The notes beneath the pieces are model-generated. The model was not told the DNA's origin, did no database searches, and was given only the letters and a program-made list of their open reading frames with translations. 64,000 nt of DNA from Rhizophagus clarus (lineage: Eukaryota; Glomeromycota; Glomeromycetes; Glomerales; Glomeraceae): positions 1,550,001 to 1,614,000 of the forward strand of contig BLAL01000274.1 in assembly GCA_015698045.1 (NCBI GenBank), given 5' to 3'. Of this stretch, positions 46,808-58,206 are shown one piece after another (position 1 is the first letter of the stretch; every line of letters begins with the position of its first letter). Both the position numbers and the translations under genes were made by a program.

Positions 46808-48237
46808 CTAATTTGCACCTGGGGTGATTTCACTTGAGTGATTTAACCTGGTAATTTTATATCAGATATTTTATTTACTCGTGTATCGCACCCCACATGA
46901 TTCATATGCCGATCATCTTAGTGTGTGTTTATTTCAGATAATCTTTTTTTTAAGCATACTCTAATAATTGTTTTTTCTTTAGGTCCTTTCACTCCTTTGC
47001 TCGGCTCACTCATGTACGTTTTCTTTCCTTTTTTTTTACTTTACTTTTTACATTTTGTTTCCTACTAACTTTATTTTGTTTTTTTAGAACCTTTGGTTCT
47101 TTTTGTTTTGCAATTAAGGTATGTCCAGTCTACATGACCCAGATTTCGTGTTTCTTAATTTTATTTTTCATTTCTTACATTTTGTATTTCGTTCTTTTTA
47201 GGTCTTTCAGTTCTTCTCTGCAACTACTAAGGTATGTTTTTTTTTTGTTTTTTTTTTTTATTTTCGTTTAACATGTAATTTTCGTTCTCTACTAACTTTA
47301 TTTCTTCTTTTATTTTATGGGTTTGGTTTTACTTGGTCTCCTGTTTATCTCACTTTTCGTCCCTTTATTTTTTTGTTCTCTTTTCATCTTTTCGTTTCTT
47401 TTGTTCTCCTTTCATTTTTTTCGTTATTTTTTATTTCCCCTTTGTTCCTTTCTTTTTTTTCGTTCTCGCTTCATCTTTTTCGTTCCTTTACATTACCCTT
47501 CATTACTTTGATTTTTTTTATTCCTACTACATTTTCCATTCTTTTGTACTACCCTTCGTTCCTTTTTTTTGCTCCCACTTCATTTTTTTTTATTTCTTTA
47601 CATTACACTTCGTTCCTTTCGGTTTTTTTCCATTCCTGCTTCATCTTTTTTGTTTCTTTACACTGCTTTTTGTTCCTTTCATTTTTTATTTCTCTTTGCT
47701 TCATTTTATTCTCTTCGTTCCTTTCATTTTCTTACTCCCCCTTTGCTTCATTTCATTCCCTCGTCACTTCCTCTTCATTTCTTTTATTTCCTTTCACTCT
47801 TCCTATGTTTTTCATTCCCCCTCATTTCTTTTTTCATTCACATATTTCCTAACTAATATATCCTGTATCACTTGTCGTGAACCTGTTTCATAAATTTATC
47901 TATTAATGTTTTTATGCACCTTTTCTTTATCATTGTAACTCTTTTTTATCATTCCTATCAAAAAATTTAGCATTTTGGATAGTGGGAGTTTGATGTAATC
48001 TACTAAAAATTAATAAATTGTTGTGCATATAAAATTTATTACATTGCGAAAAAATTTTAAGTATGTTTATTATATACATTTCAAAAAAATTAGCATTAAG
48101 ATTTATAACACATCGAAATATTAAAATTTACAGGAAATATTTAACCAATCAAATTTAATAAATTTAATAAATTAATCATGAGTGAAATGACCTGGGTGAA
48201 ATCACCCCTTGGTGATTTCACCCCGGGTGCAAATTAG
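46808..48237. mobile_element. Element with ~30-bp inverted ends and pyrimidine-rich core
   Basis: CTAATTTGCACCTGGGGTGA at the left end is mirrored at 48237 (reverse complement CTAATTTGCACCCGGGGTGA), with more GGTGATTTCAC blocks inside both ends. No target duplication is evident. The core (about 46925-47890) is T/C-rich and open in all three forward frames, a composition effect. It contains three exon-like cassettes of 30-31 nt bounded by TTTAG and GTACG/GTATG. Confidence 0.65.
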
Positions 48238-48244
48238 CCACATT

Positions 48245-48248
<4 letters not shown>

Positions 48249-48283
<35 letters not shown>
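48249..48283. repeat. TA microsatellite
   Basis: About 17 TA units directly right of the inserted element. Confidence 0.95.
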
Positions 48284-48285
<2 letters not shown>

Positions 48286-50620
48286 TTATTTTATTTTTAT
48301 TTATTTTTATATCGAGATTTTGTAATATTAATGAGCTGTTAAATATTAACTAACGTAATTATGGTTTGTTCATAGTTAGCCGAAAAATAATTCGGCTCAG
48401 GTGTAGATCGTCGTGGAATTCCAGGGGATTTACTGTGATTAAACCGGGTCTGATGATCGCAACCAGGAATGCATTATAAACATCATCATAATATTATTTC
48501 GTGGCATAACGAAGAAAGCAAAAGATACAGGTAAATGAAATTTTTTTTTTTTTTTAACTCACATTATGTGGCTTAATTCATCCAATAAACATGGCGAAAA
48601 TATTTCTAAATCCGGCTCGAAGCAAATTACGGTCTATTAATCACCTCACCATTTATTTTTTTTAACCAGATTTGGAAAGATACCATTTAGTTTTAGAATA
48701 TGCTGATTGGGAGTGTGGGACGTTAAACACATCTGGAAGAACACTTTAACGGACTTAAATAAAATGCTAATTTTAGTTGCCGAGTGCTGTAGCATACATT
48801 AAGAAGATATTATTTCGTTGTGATCTGGTAATAATACTTATTATTTATTTGTGAAAACATTTATTATTATTATTATTATTATTATTTTTAAAAAAAAAAG
48901 GTAATTTATCTTCATTTATTAGTATCATGCAAATAATCTGTTTGCGTATCAAAAAAAAAAAAATAAGTTGGTCGATTTATTTATCAAGAAAAATAGCTGA
49001 AGCGCTCGAATAGTGCGTTAAAAATATTCGGTGGAATAGTTTATCATCAAACTGAAAATTACAAATTAAAATGTATATAGTATTGGAGTCATTATCTGTC
49101 ATTATGTGGCAAATTTCAAGTGAGCGTAGACCATTAAGTTTAGCATTAACTATGAAAGAAGAAAGAGAAAATATCGGTAAAACTCTTATTAATAGAAAAT
49201 TACATACAGGTAAATAATAAAATGATTTTAAAAATTAAGAATAATGAATATTTTAATTCATTTTTTGACTAATTTATTTCTTTAATTAATTAGAATACTG
49301 GAAATGTGAACCGGATATACGCCGGTTATCGAAGATAGTAAAACCGCTACGTCAATTTCCTACAAAGTTAACAACATTGACGAAAGTACATCTATTCCAA
49401 AAAAAAACAATGAAGTCAACAGAATAAATAATGGTGATTTGGCTATAGATAATCTACAAGTTTTTATTTAATTCCGAAAATAATAAATCTGCTCATTCTG
49501 CTGCTATTTAATCACTGAAAGTAGTTCATCAAGTATTCATATTTCAAATCCAGCAAATAATAAAGAGGACCATAGATTATATATTTAATTAGCTAATAAA
49601 AAATAAATTAGATGTACAACTTTTACGTTTACTTTATCATTTTCATTTGTTTAAATGTTGTAATAATAAAAAAATCCAAGTGAGGAACAAAGAGAAATCA
49701 TATTTCCACTTTGTGTTGTGAAAAATCTGTAGAAATAGAAGTATTGTTAGACAATTTTATTTAGTAAGGAATTAAAAACAATCTGCTCGTTGGTATTAAT
49801 AAGCAGCCAATAATAAGAATACTAGCGCAAAATTTTAACTAATAAAATATTATAAGTTAGGTGTTGAAAAATGAATTCAAAGCACTTAGATGTAATAAAA
49901 CATTGGCAGAAAAGAAATAGATGATGCGCAATAACTGCTTGGTAAATTGGAATTGGAACGTTTAGCTTTATGTATTATATAAAATGGAGATGTTCTATTT
50001 CTGAAAATATTCAAGGTATTAGATCTTATAGAATAAAAAGATTGATTATAAAAAGCGGTTTATTATTTACAAAGATCAGCAGAGAGATATAATGGAAAAT
50101 GGTGTGAAAAAGGATGAAAGAAAGGCTTTTGAAATATATAAGAAATCAGCTAAACAAGGATATTTGAAAGCTCAAATATTTCTTGCACATTGCTATGAAC
50201 AAGGAATCGGTATTTAAGTTAATAATTGAATTGTAGCTGAAAAAAAAATATAGATTCGTTACATAACTTTGGAGATTGTTATAAAATTTATATTTTTACA
50301 AGGGAATATGGTTAAAAAGAATTTTAAAGAAGCCTTAGATTTGTTCAACAAGCTATGAATAATGGATCTATAGTTGCACGCTATAGATTAGGTGTGAAAA
50401 CTTGGGTATTGTTATGTAAATGAATTTTCTATAAAGGCTAAAAAGAAATATTATATGATGAGGCAGCTGTTAAGGATAAAATAGTCCACAAACCATTTTT
50501 GAATATGACGATGATAAAGCATTAGTGAATCTATGAATTAGGCGAAAGTATTTACGTTGATGAATTAAAAAAGGATATACTGGCAAAAATCCTTTTAACA
50601 TGACATGAATTCTAACATTG

Positions 50621-51149
50621 TCATCGTGACTTAATTATTTCCTCTCATCATCATTATCATCTAGAATTTCATGATACTGTAATAACTGAAAAGATTAAAA
50701 AACCTCAATTTATTCAATTATTAATAAATAAAATCCTAATCAATCTGGTATGAATGATAGTCGCTTAAAGATGCAAAGTTGATCTCAAATTCGATGAATT
50801 ATTACATTATTCTTTAATAAAAAAGAAATCTGTTAGTTAATCTAAAAAATATTTTTTGTAAGTTGCTTAAATTGGTCGACATCACGATCTCATATAATCT
50901 GGAAGCTGCTTTTGGAGGATGTAAAGCATGCAGTCTTTAGGATGGAGAACCGATTCGTCAGTTGTTTAAAAATATATTTAAAAGTACATAATAAAAATAA
51001 GATACAAAATTGTTTGTTTTCAATTTCATGTAAAAGTGAAGTATCTTGGATAAATGTTATCAAAATATCATACAAGCTAATTGCATATTTAATTGAATAA
51101 CGTCTATACAGGTAAATAAAATGAAAAAAAAAAAAATAAAATAAAAAGG
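50621..51149. other. AT-rich intergenic DNA
   Basis: Two opposite-strand frames at 50890-51100 overlap each other and carry no motif. No gene is called. Confidence 0.4.
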
Positions 51150-52038
51150 CTACGCTACTATGGTCATATTCTGTTGTTGATTTTCATCTCTTTGAGATCT
51201 AATCCAACCAGGTAATAACCAACGTCTAGAATAATAAACTTCAGCAGCACCAGTAATTCTAGCAGATTTACACATATGAGGTAAAATACATATTGTTAAA
51301 GGAAAAAAACTAAGCACTAAGAGCAAAAGATATTTAATAAAATAATAAATCATTGATAATGGTTTTCTTCCTAAGAAATAAATCATACAATTTAATGTAT
51401 ACTCATGCAAACAAAATTCTTTTGTTTTTTGGAAAAAATTAGTGTGAGGAGCTGTAAAAGGACCTCCTTGATTTTCTGAGATGCGAGTTAAAGGCGGAAA
51501 CGCCATACGACGAGTTATTTGTGGAACTGTATCTTTATGAAAATGTTTAGGATTTGAACTAAATGTCGTCGTTAATAGTTCAACTCTCGCCAAGGTTCTT
51601 TAAATGATAATAAAATTAATTAATTGGTTAATTAAATTCGTTGGTAATTAGTGAAATTATAATACATAGTATTGGATTAAAAACTTAATACCAAGCACAT
51701 ATATTAATATCACACAATAAATTCTCACATTTTAACACAAACTTTAAACGTTAATAATTTTAATATTTATATTACCTCCAAGAAATAACGGTTCCAATAC
51801 AAATTATGGATCCAAAAGGTGGAATAACTAATGTAACTATGCTTAATAGACTTGTAATCAATACCCATGTAAAGCATAATATAGTCCATATTGGATTCCA
51901 AATTAATATGTAAAATAATCCTGCCCACGCCTGTACTTTAAGCGGTTCTAATCGTAATCTCCTATTATTATTATTATTATTATCATTATTGTCTTGATTT
52001 TGTCCGTCATTAAGAATTTCAGAAATATCATCAGCCAT
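51150..52038 (-). CDS. Two-exon integral membrane protein, 236 aa
   Basis: Exon 1 is 52038-51776 (ATG), exon 2 is 51597-51150; a 178-nt GT-AG intron in phase 2 joins ...VISW-R-TLARVELL. The total is 711 nt. The N-terminus is acidic with an Asn run, followed by two or more hydrophobic helices (AGLFYILIWNPIWTILCFTW; LLSIVTLVIPPFGSIICIGT). A loop with basic and Pro-rich segments comes next, then another helix (IYYFIKYLLLLVLSFFPLTI) and a polar C-terminus. The arrangement of WVLITSLLSIVTLVIPP and SWRTLARVE resembles PF13796-type 'putative sensor' membrane domains, but this is from memory. The gene looks intact and has normal codon composition. Function unknown. Confidence 0.8.
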
Positions 52039-52549
52039 GTTTATATTATTTTATAATATTATTGATAAAAGTTATTTCGAAGGAAGAAATATTTTTTTTT
52101 TTTTTTTCCCCTAAAAAAAAAAATAAAAAAATAAATAAATCAATATATATATAAAGTTTGATCATCATTTTGTACTCATCTTTTATCATTGTTTCAACAT
52201 TTTCATCAACATCATTTGTCTCATTGTGTAACCTTTTTTATACAAACAAAAAAGGAAAATTATAACGCATTACAATGAAATATGTATAATAAAGAAATAA
52301 ACTTTTTTGTAAAAATTCAGTCACAACAGCTTACTTTGTGCAGATAATGATGTCAAATCCGTTACTATCAATCTTACACAAAGTCACGAGCGTAATACCG
52401 AAATCATGTGAAAGTGAAAGCCCGAAATCACGTTTTTTAACGATAACGATGCTGTTAGCCTGGCGCAAAGTTTCAAGAATTAAGTCGGTGCGTAATTGGT
52501 TTCACTCCCCAGTTTTAGTTACAAATTTGACAGGTTATGATTATTGGAA
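52039..52549. other. 5' flank of the membrane-protein gene
   Basis: T/A homopolymers at 52090-52135. The patch 52330-52560 is less AT-rich and holds an 85-codon plus-strand frame that runs into the miniature element at 52558, so it is unlikely to be a gene. Confidence 0.4.
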
Positions 52550-52557
52550 TATCGGCC

Positions 52558-52805
52558 TAGTGTTGTTAAGTCCAAGTTGGACTAAGCCAAGCTGAACCGA
52601 ACCGATGGAGTCAATACCAGTTGACTTGAAAATTTTTAAGTTACGGTTCGGTGAGGTGAGGTCAAGTTGATGGGTCGATGACCAAGTCGATGAGACCGAT
52701 GGAAGTTGATGGGACTGATATTAATGACCCATCGGTTTGACTTGAAGTTTCAAGTCGATCAGTTCAGCTTGACTTTGGCACCAAACCGGACCGTTAACAA
52801 CACTA
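52558..52805. mobile_element. hAT-like miniature element, 248 bp
   Basis: Left end TAGTGTTGTTAAGTCC, right end (reverse complement) TAGTGTTGTTAACGGTCC. TATCGGCC is duplicated exactly at 52550-52557 and 52806-52813. The interior is rich in GTTGACTTGA / GACCGATGG repeats. Confidence 0.92.
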
Positions 52806-52813
52806 TATCGGCC

Positions 52814-53519
52814 AGTATGACTGATATGTTACTTATCCAATAACAATTGTTTTTACTAAAGAGGGGTATCCAGTTTGTTGGAAGTAACAATATTTCACAT
52901 AAGTAAGATTTACTATCCTGCGGAGAACCATTTAATAGTTACAAGTCATTTGCCAATGTCGCGGGTTATAATATAGGGTTTCGTTTCGTTCCTTGTCTCT
53001 TATGTTCTGGCTTTATTTATATATCTGATATGATAGAAGTGCAACATGGAACTCTGGTTAAACAGATAATAAGATTCTTTTATAGTAATCCATTAATATC
53101 TGATGCTTAAGAACAATATCATCCATCAATCATTATACGTTTTCACTTTTACATGTTTATGGAAAAAAATCGTGAAATCGATTTACAAATCACTAATTTC
53201 CACTCGATTTCAAAGAAATATTTAAAATTTATATAAGCTTTTTCTTTTTTTTTTTTTTCAGTAAAATTATCATTATATCAACCATTATCGTTAACAATAT
53301 TTTTAAAAGCTTATTATGACTTTGACATTCTTAAATATAGGTGATATATTAATAATCGGACGTATTCGCGGGTAATTAATTATATTAACACATGCAGTAT
53401 ATTTGGTGTGGGCAAAACAAATATTATTATATAAAAACTATTTGCTGCAAGAAATCGCATATTTCCTCTAAGAAAATATTTCAGTGATAACAAAAGAGAC
53501 TTTACTTTAATAATTTTCT
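52814..53519. other. AT-rich intergenic DNA
   Basis: Nothing supportable. Confidence 0.4.
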
Positions 53520-54890
53520 ACAATATCTTGATTACCACAATTTAAACTTGCGTCAAGCTCCAAAACATATTGCCTGAGACGATAATTCAAAGATGGTAAA
53601 TTCTTATTCTTTGCAATAATATTATTTGTATTTTGGTGTAACAAAATAAAGTTCAATTATTGACTCGTCTGATTCATCAATAAATTTTTCAATTAATTTA
53701 TCCAAATCATTCATGTTATAAAGGTAGAGCCATTATGAAAAACATATTTTGAGAAACTATTGCATTGATGTCACATTTAAAATTCTTTTTACTTGGTATA
53801 CAATATTTTTCAGGTTCAATATCACTTATATCATTAAATACCAGCTTTTTTTTTTAGGCATTATAAGTTTAGTATTATTATCCATTGATTCGAATAAGGG
53901 TTGAATCTCAAATGAACCTCCATTTGACAAGCTCAAATGTTGCATTATGGAGAGTACCAAATTCACTATATGAAAGGTCATTTAAAAAAATTAATCAATT
54001 TATTCTTGTAATACATTTCTAATTTGCCTACAATCTTCTTAGAAATGTATTCGGAAACGAATTGCAAAACCTTTTGGCAATTTTTATTTGTGAAGATATG
54101 TACAAGCATGTATCTAAAATCCTTTTCAAAGTATATTTCGCCAAAATATCTTAATATATTATCATCAACTATGTTAATTGCTCTCTGAAGTAGTTTTTGC
54201 TTATTTTCGTTTAGAGCATAATCCAATGTAGATAGAAGGATATCACCCCATTGATTGTATAATTCCAAAACCTTTTTTTTGGCTAAGATGATTAAAATTT
54301 ACATGTCTGCATATATTAACCTCTTCCCATGACCACATTGACATGCATCCTTCAGAACAATAACCATTCTTTTCAAATTCTTCATAGTAGCGCTCATCAT
54401 AAATAACAATTTTATTTCGTTGTGCAAGTTGATAAAGGAGATAATAACTAAAATAGGTTTTTCCGATCCCTAAATTGGCAATAATATAGTAATTATGTTT
54501 GATTTCATCATTAAGAACAACATTGGCAAGATGTTGATAGCAATCACGAATAAACAAAAATCGTCCTTCACTTACTTTACCTAAAAGATAAGAAATATCC
54601 TAAGGAATTGATAATTAGGTTTGTCCTTAGACAACTGAATGTTAATAATCTTTCCATTCCTCAAAGCATTCCATGATTTTTCCGGATTCTTATCTACATA
54701 ATAATCAATATATATATCAATATTATATATAATATGGATAAAAAAACACATACATGTAACTAAATTTATTTCTCACCAATACCTGTAAATCAAGATCCTT
54801 TACGTCGAGCATTTTTCGCCGCCTAATATTTCTTTAATGGCCAGTGTATGAGTCTTGAGTTGCTCAAGCTTCATTTTTTCATTAATAGAA
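53520..54890 (-). pseudogene. Decayed Crinkler (CRN)-type P-loop protein
   Basis: The N-terminal remnant near 54874 (MKLEQLKTHTLAIKEILGG) resembles the CRN header. It is followed by NPEKSWNALRNGKIINIQLS, then a frame break at ~54601, then GRFLFIRDCYQHLANVVLND and a Walker A motif ANLGIGKT (~54470). A second frame break lies in an A8 run at ~54275. The next frame, LYNQWGDILLSTLDYA to KLINFFK, ends at 53978. CRN-like C-terminal traces (FGTLHNATFELVKW, PLFESMDNNTKLIMPK) continue with stops to ~53520. CRN proteins are a eukaryotic effector-like family found in oomycetes and fungi, with a CRN member described as a symbiosis effector in R. irregularis. This copy cannot encode a full product. Confidence 0.82.
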
Positions 54891-55513
54891 ATATTTATTT
54901 TTCATAATATGAGATAATTAGGATCAGAGACTATGTTTAGTATGTACTGTATTTAGAGTCTGCAAATTCTTTTGGTATTTTCTTTGAGATAACCTTCTTT
55001 AAATAACTAACAGTCTCATATTTTCGATCTCGATTTCAAAAGCATCTTTGGGGAGATTTTCACGAATAAGACAAGTAAATTTGATAGTTGACAAAGTGTG
55101 AATTCAATTTTGTTATATTTTTTGGGGGTTTTCTTTGTTAAGCGAAACGAAGCAAGAGTTAAAAATTACTTTATAATTACATAATCACCGATCAAATAAG
55201 CTTATATGTAGTACATACCACTGCTTATCTTCCTAATTAATACTTTTTAATATAAAAATAAGTATTTAAAAGTAAAACTTTTACTAATCACTTTTTATCT
55301 AACCTGATAATTTTATTGGCACCTGATTACATTATAACTTTCGGTAAGCGTTCTGATTAAAAGCCCGTGGTTATCTTCATCATTATTGGCAGTTATCTCT
55401 TACGCATGATAATATATATAATATCAACAAAACAAATGTATTGGCCAAAATGACAAATGATTATTAAATCTCTTAATCCCTTAAATGGTCAAATGACAAA
55501 GCTATTTATAAAT
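54891..55513. other. AT-rich intergenic DNA
   Basis: No gene recognised. Confidence 0.4.
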
Positions 55514-55775
55514 ATGGAAATTTTAAACATTTTTACGGATTTAATGGACAAATTCTGCTTTTATTGTTTGTTACGATGGATTAGGAATAGAAGCAAGCAT
55601 GACAAAAACATCGTAAAGGGACACAAATCACTCTTGGGATTTATATAGGAAGGTAAATATGTAAAAATGGATTTTAGAAAAGGCTATTTTTTTTTAAAGA
55701 AAGCAGCAGAAAATGGATATGAAAAAGCATAATATAAACTGGGCAATTTCTATAAAATTGGTAAAAGCTATAATA
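55514..55775 (+). pseudogene. SLR gene fragment (plus strand)
   Basis: Matches about 61500-61780 of the intact SLR gene at base level (e.g. GCAAGCATGA, AGGGACAC, CACTCTTGG, GCAGCAGAAAATGGATATG) but is full of stops and small indels. The 63-codon frame starting at 55457 is a by-product. Confidence 0.7.
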
Positions 55776-55789
55776 AACTGAAATTAATG

Positions 55790-56515
55790 AGGTATCCAAT
55801 CGTATATTTTGCATTCAAACATTCTTATTTAGCTGATTTTAACTGAAACTATCACTTCATCTTTTACTATAACTTCTCCGTTTTGATAACAAATACCAAA
55901 ATTACATGATGCGAATTTAACACATTTTTTATTTCTTCATCATACCAATAAATAGTTTTTTATAAATCTTTCTATATCGATTCCATTTTTGTATCAAGTA
56001 CTCCCTACGAAAAAAAGTGTCCGGATTTTGTATGGAATTTTTCCAGAAAATAACCATACAAATCCCGGACATTTTCATTGTCCGGAAAATATTCCAAAAC
56101 ATGATCGTTTTTTATGTATGGAATTCGTACAGTTTAATTTTCCAGAATTTTAAATTCTGACAAATTCCGGACATAAAGAGTACAAAAAAAAATTTCGGAC
56201 AACAAATTTGATCAACTTTCCGGACAATTTCTATATATATTGGGCAATTTCCGGATACTTTAGGCGACATTTTCCGGACATTCTTTTTTCATAGGGACTT
56301 AACATATTTTGTGCATTTGGGTACTCTTTCAAAGGATTTCTTAAGAACTTTATTTATTCCTATTCCGCCTTGGTAACAAATATCTAAATTTTATTGTGCA
56401 TATAAGTCTACTTCTTTGGAAACTTTTAAATACCATTCAAATGCTTTTTTTCTCATCCTTATATACCCTAATTCCATTTTTATAACAAATCATTTTTTTT
56501 CTCTTATCACGATCT
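55790..56515 (-). pseudogene. SLR gene fragment (minus strand), split by a miniature element
   Basis: The reverse complement matches 61108-61520 of the intact SLR gene in order (AAAAAAGCATTTGAATGGTA, TTATATGCACAAT, TTTGGTATTTGTTATCAAAA) with stops and frameshifts. The homology is interrupted exactly by 56001-56299. With 55514-55775 it forms a head-to-head pair of remnants covering adjacent parts of the same gene type. Confidence 0.75.
56001..56299. mobile_element. TA-target miniature element, 299 bp
   Basis: Ends CTCCCTACGAAAAAAAGTGT and (reverse complement) AGTCCCTATGAAAAAAGAAT, each followed by TCCGG-rich sequence. TA flanks both sides (55999-56000, 56300-56301). The ends recall Stowaway-like Tc1/mariner miniature elements (CTCCCT...). 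The intact paralogue at ~61318 lacks it, giving an empty-site comparison. Confidence 0.82.
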
Positions 56516-56700
56516 AATTGATCTTCATTTAAACATTCGTCTTTTTTTCAAAATATTCCTCTATACGTTTATTTCATCACTAAACCATTAAAATTTTCAA
56601 ATTAATTACGACAAAGCAGCAAATCTTAATCAAGCGATCTCTATAATTTCATGGATAATTATAACTAATATGTTTTACCACTAGATTTAATATTTATAAA

Positions 56701-56731
<31 letters not shown>

Positions 56732-57969
56732 AAAAACAAATACGATCTTAGGCACGTGATTTTGAATTCCTGGTAAATTTGCCTGAAATTATTAATCTCA
56801 GCTGGAATTATGCACATAATAATTCTGGTCGAAATTAGGATATCAATCACGAGGTTCAATATTACATCTATTGAAATATATAATATGCTAATTTTGCTAA
56901 TTTTGTAAAATATAAAAATACCGATTGCGTATTCATTCTTGGATCTAGTAACGGATAAAAAAGATATAGATTTAATGTAATAAAGCTCCACTATATACCG
57001 AATTATTACTCTTAGTTATGAGTCCTAAATATGATATTATTGCGTCACGTCACGTCATTAACTAAACTATCTGAGTTTTAATATTTCATTTTTTAAACGG
57101 ACTATTGTAGTTAAATTTATCGAAGATAAATTACTTTTAATGGTCTAATATAAACTAGATTTAATAGCTCTTCTTTTTGTTATTTATCTTGTATTTCTCA
57201 TTTCCAATCACAATACTGACGACCTTCAATCCAACTATTTGTTAAAAATAAATTCTCAAACGCTTTCCACAGCATTATTGAATACATACTTCTGTCATTG
57301 TACGTTATTATTAGTTATTTCGTTAATATAACGTGAAAGAAACGTCCCAATGTATTCTTTTCTATAATAAATTAGAAGTTACAACCGATCATAATCCTTA
57401 GTCGATTATTAATCGATCAACAAAAGGTCATTACTTAATTAATCGGTTAAAATTAAAGTTTCTTTGTTGCAAATTGTACAAATTTATTTTATTAATCTCG
57501 TTTATTTATTTATTTATTTATTTATTTCAGATAACGGCGACAAGCCGACAACGCTTAATACATAGATAGATATTAACTAAATTAATAGAAAAAATGACTA
57601 TAGTAAAATGTAATTGAAGCACCCAACCAGCAGATACCGCCATATCTTTCTAATCTCGTTATTAAAAAATTAATAAAAATTCATTCATGTTCTGAAACAC
57701 GTGACCGAAATTTCGCATTTCTGGGCCGCATTAAGATAATTTGACCAGAATTATTGCATGGATAATTTTAATGATTTTTCATTTTTGGGACTTGGCCGAT
57801 TTATTCATCAAATCTAACCATTATAGGACTAAATTTAATTTTGGTATTTTTACATATTGGCCAAAAGGATCTTTAACACTTAATTACGAACGATTTTTAA
57901 CTTCGAGGATAAACTTTTCGTCTCTGAGATCTAAAATCTAAACTGGTTTTATAAGATAAGAAATTTTTC
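56516..57969. other. AT-rich intergenic DNA
   Basis: A27 run at 56702-56728, a (TTTA)n tract at ~57505-57530, and no supportable gene. The 56728-56991 and 57741-57941 frames have no motif. An AATCTCAGCTGGAATTA / ATTCTGGTCGAAATTA motif at ~56790-56840 resembles 6880-6900, perhaps an unlisted dispersed repeat. Confidence 0.4.
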
Positions 57970-57977
57970 CGAAATTG

Positions 57978-58198
57978 GGGGATGTCTAAAGCGGGAAAAT
58001 CACGTGATCATAGTAAAATATTTGTCACCTGTGTCACACCCTCTACTCTTTCATTTTTATTAAGTAATTCTGGCGACAAAAATTTTTCGGCTAGTAAAAT
58101 CCTATATGTCACACAATATTTGTCACATTACTTAATGCCGTAATGCAGGCCAAAAATTTGTATAAATCGGGCGACTTACCCCCGCTTTAGAAAACCCC
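57978..58198. mobile_element. Miniature element, family of 26952-27168, copy 2
   Basis: Ends GGGGATGTCTAAAGCGGG and (reverse complement) GGGGTTTTCTAAAGCGGG. CGAAATTG is duplicated exactly at 57970-57977 and 58199-58206. The interior shares CATAGTAAAATATTTGTCACC, truncated here to its common core, with copy 1. 221 bp. Confidence 0.9.
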
Positions 58199-58206
58199 CG
58201 AAATTG

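Larger units (their letters stand above)
46579..50620 (+). pseudogene. Decayed kinase-SLR gene with inserted element
   Basis: Pieces appear in the order of the intact gene at 11940. Exon 1 reads MTEDTKNETSNSYIGWLEDA then, after a TAG and frameshift at ~46675, FGRVFR...LFALKSFNDN. An exon-2 remnant lies near 48480-48530 (HHHNII). Exon 3 is at ~48670-48830 (YHLVLEYADWECGTLNT ... AVAYIKK ... RCDL|GTAATA). Exon 4 is at ~48930-49205 (VYSIGV ... WQISS with frameshifts). Exon 5 starts near 49293 (YWKCEPD). SLR traces run from ~50040 to ~50600 ([20 protein letters not shown]). Stops and frameshifts occur in every exon. A 1.4-kb element (46808-48237) interrupts the region corresponding to intron 1. 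Confidence 0.85.

Noticed and set aside
47317..47893. Long overlapping frames (up to 186 codons) rich in Phe/Ser/Leu
   Set aside because: All three forward frames are open at once in a T/C-rich tract; no motif or codon bias.
52338..52595. 85-codon plus-strand frame in a less AT-rich patch
   Set aside because: Its end lies inside the miniature element at 52558-52805; no motif, and it is probably chance.
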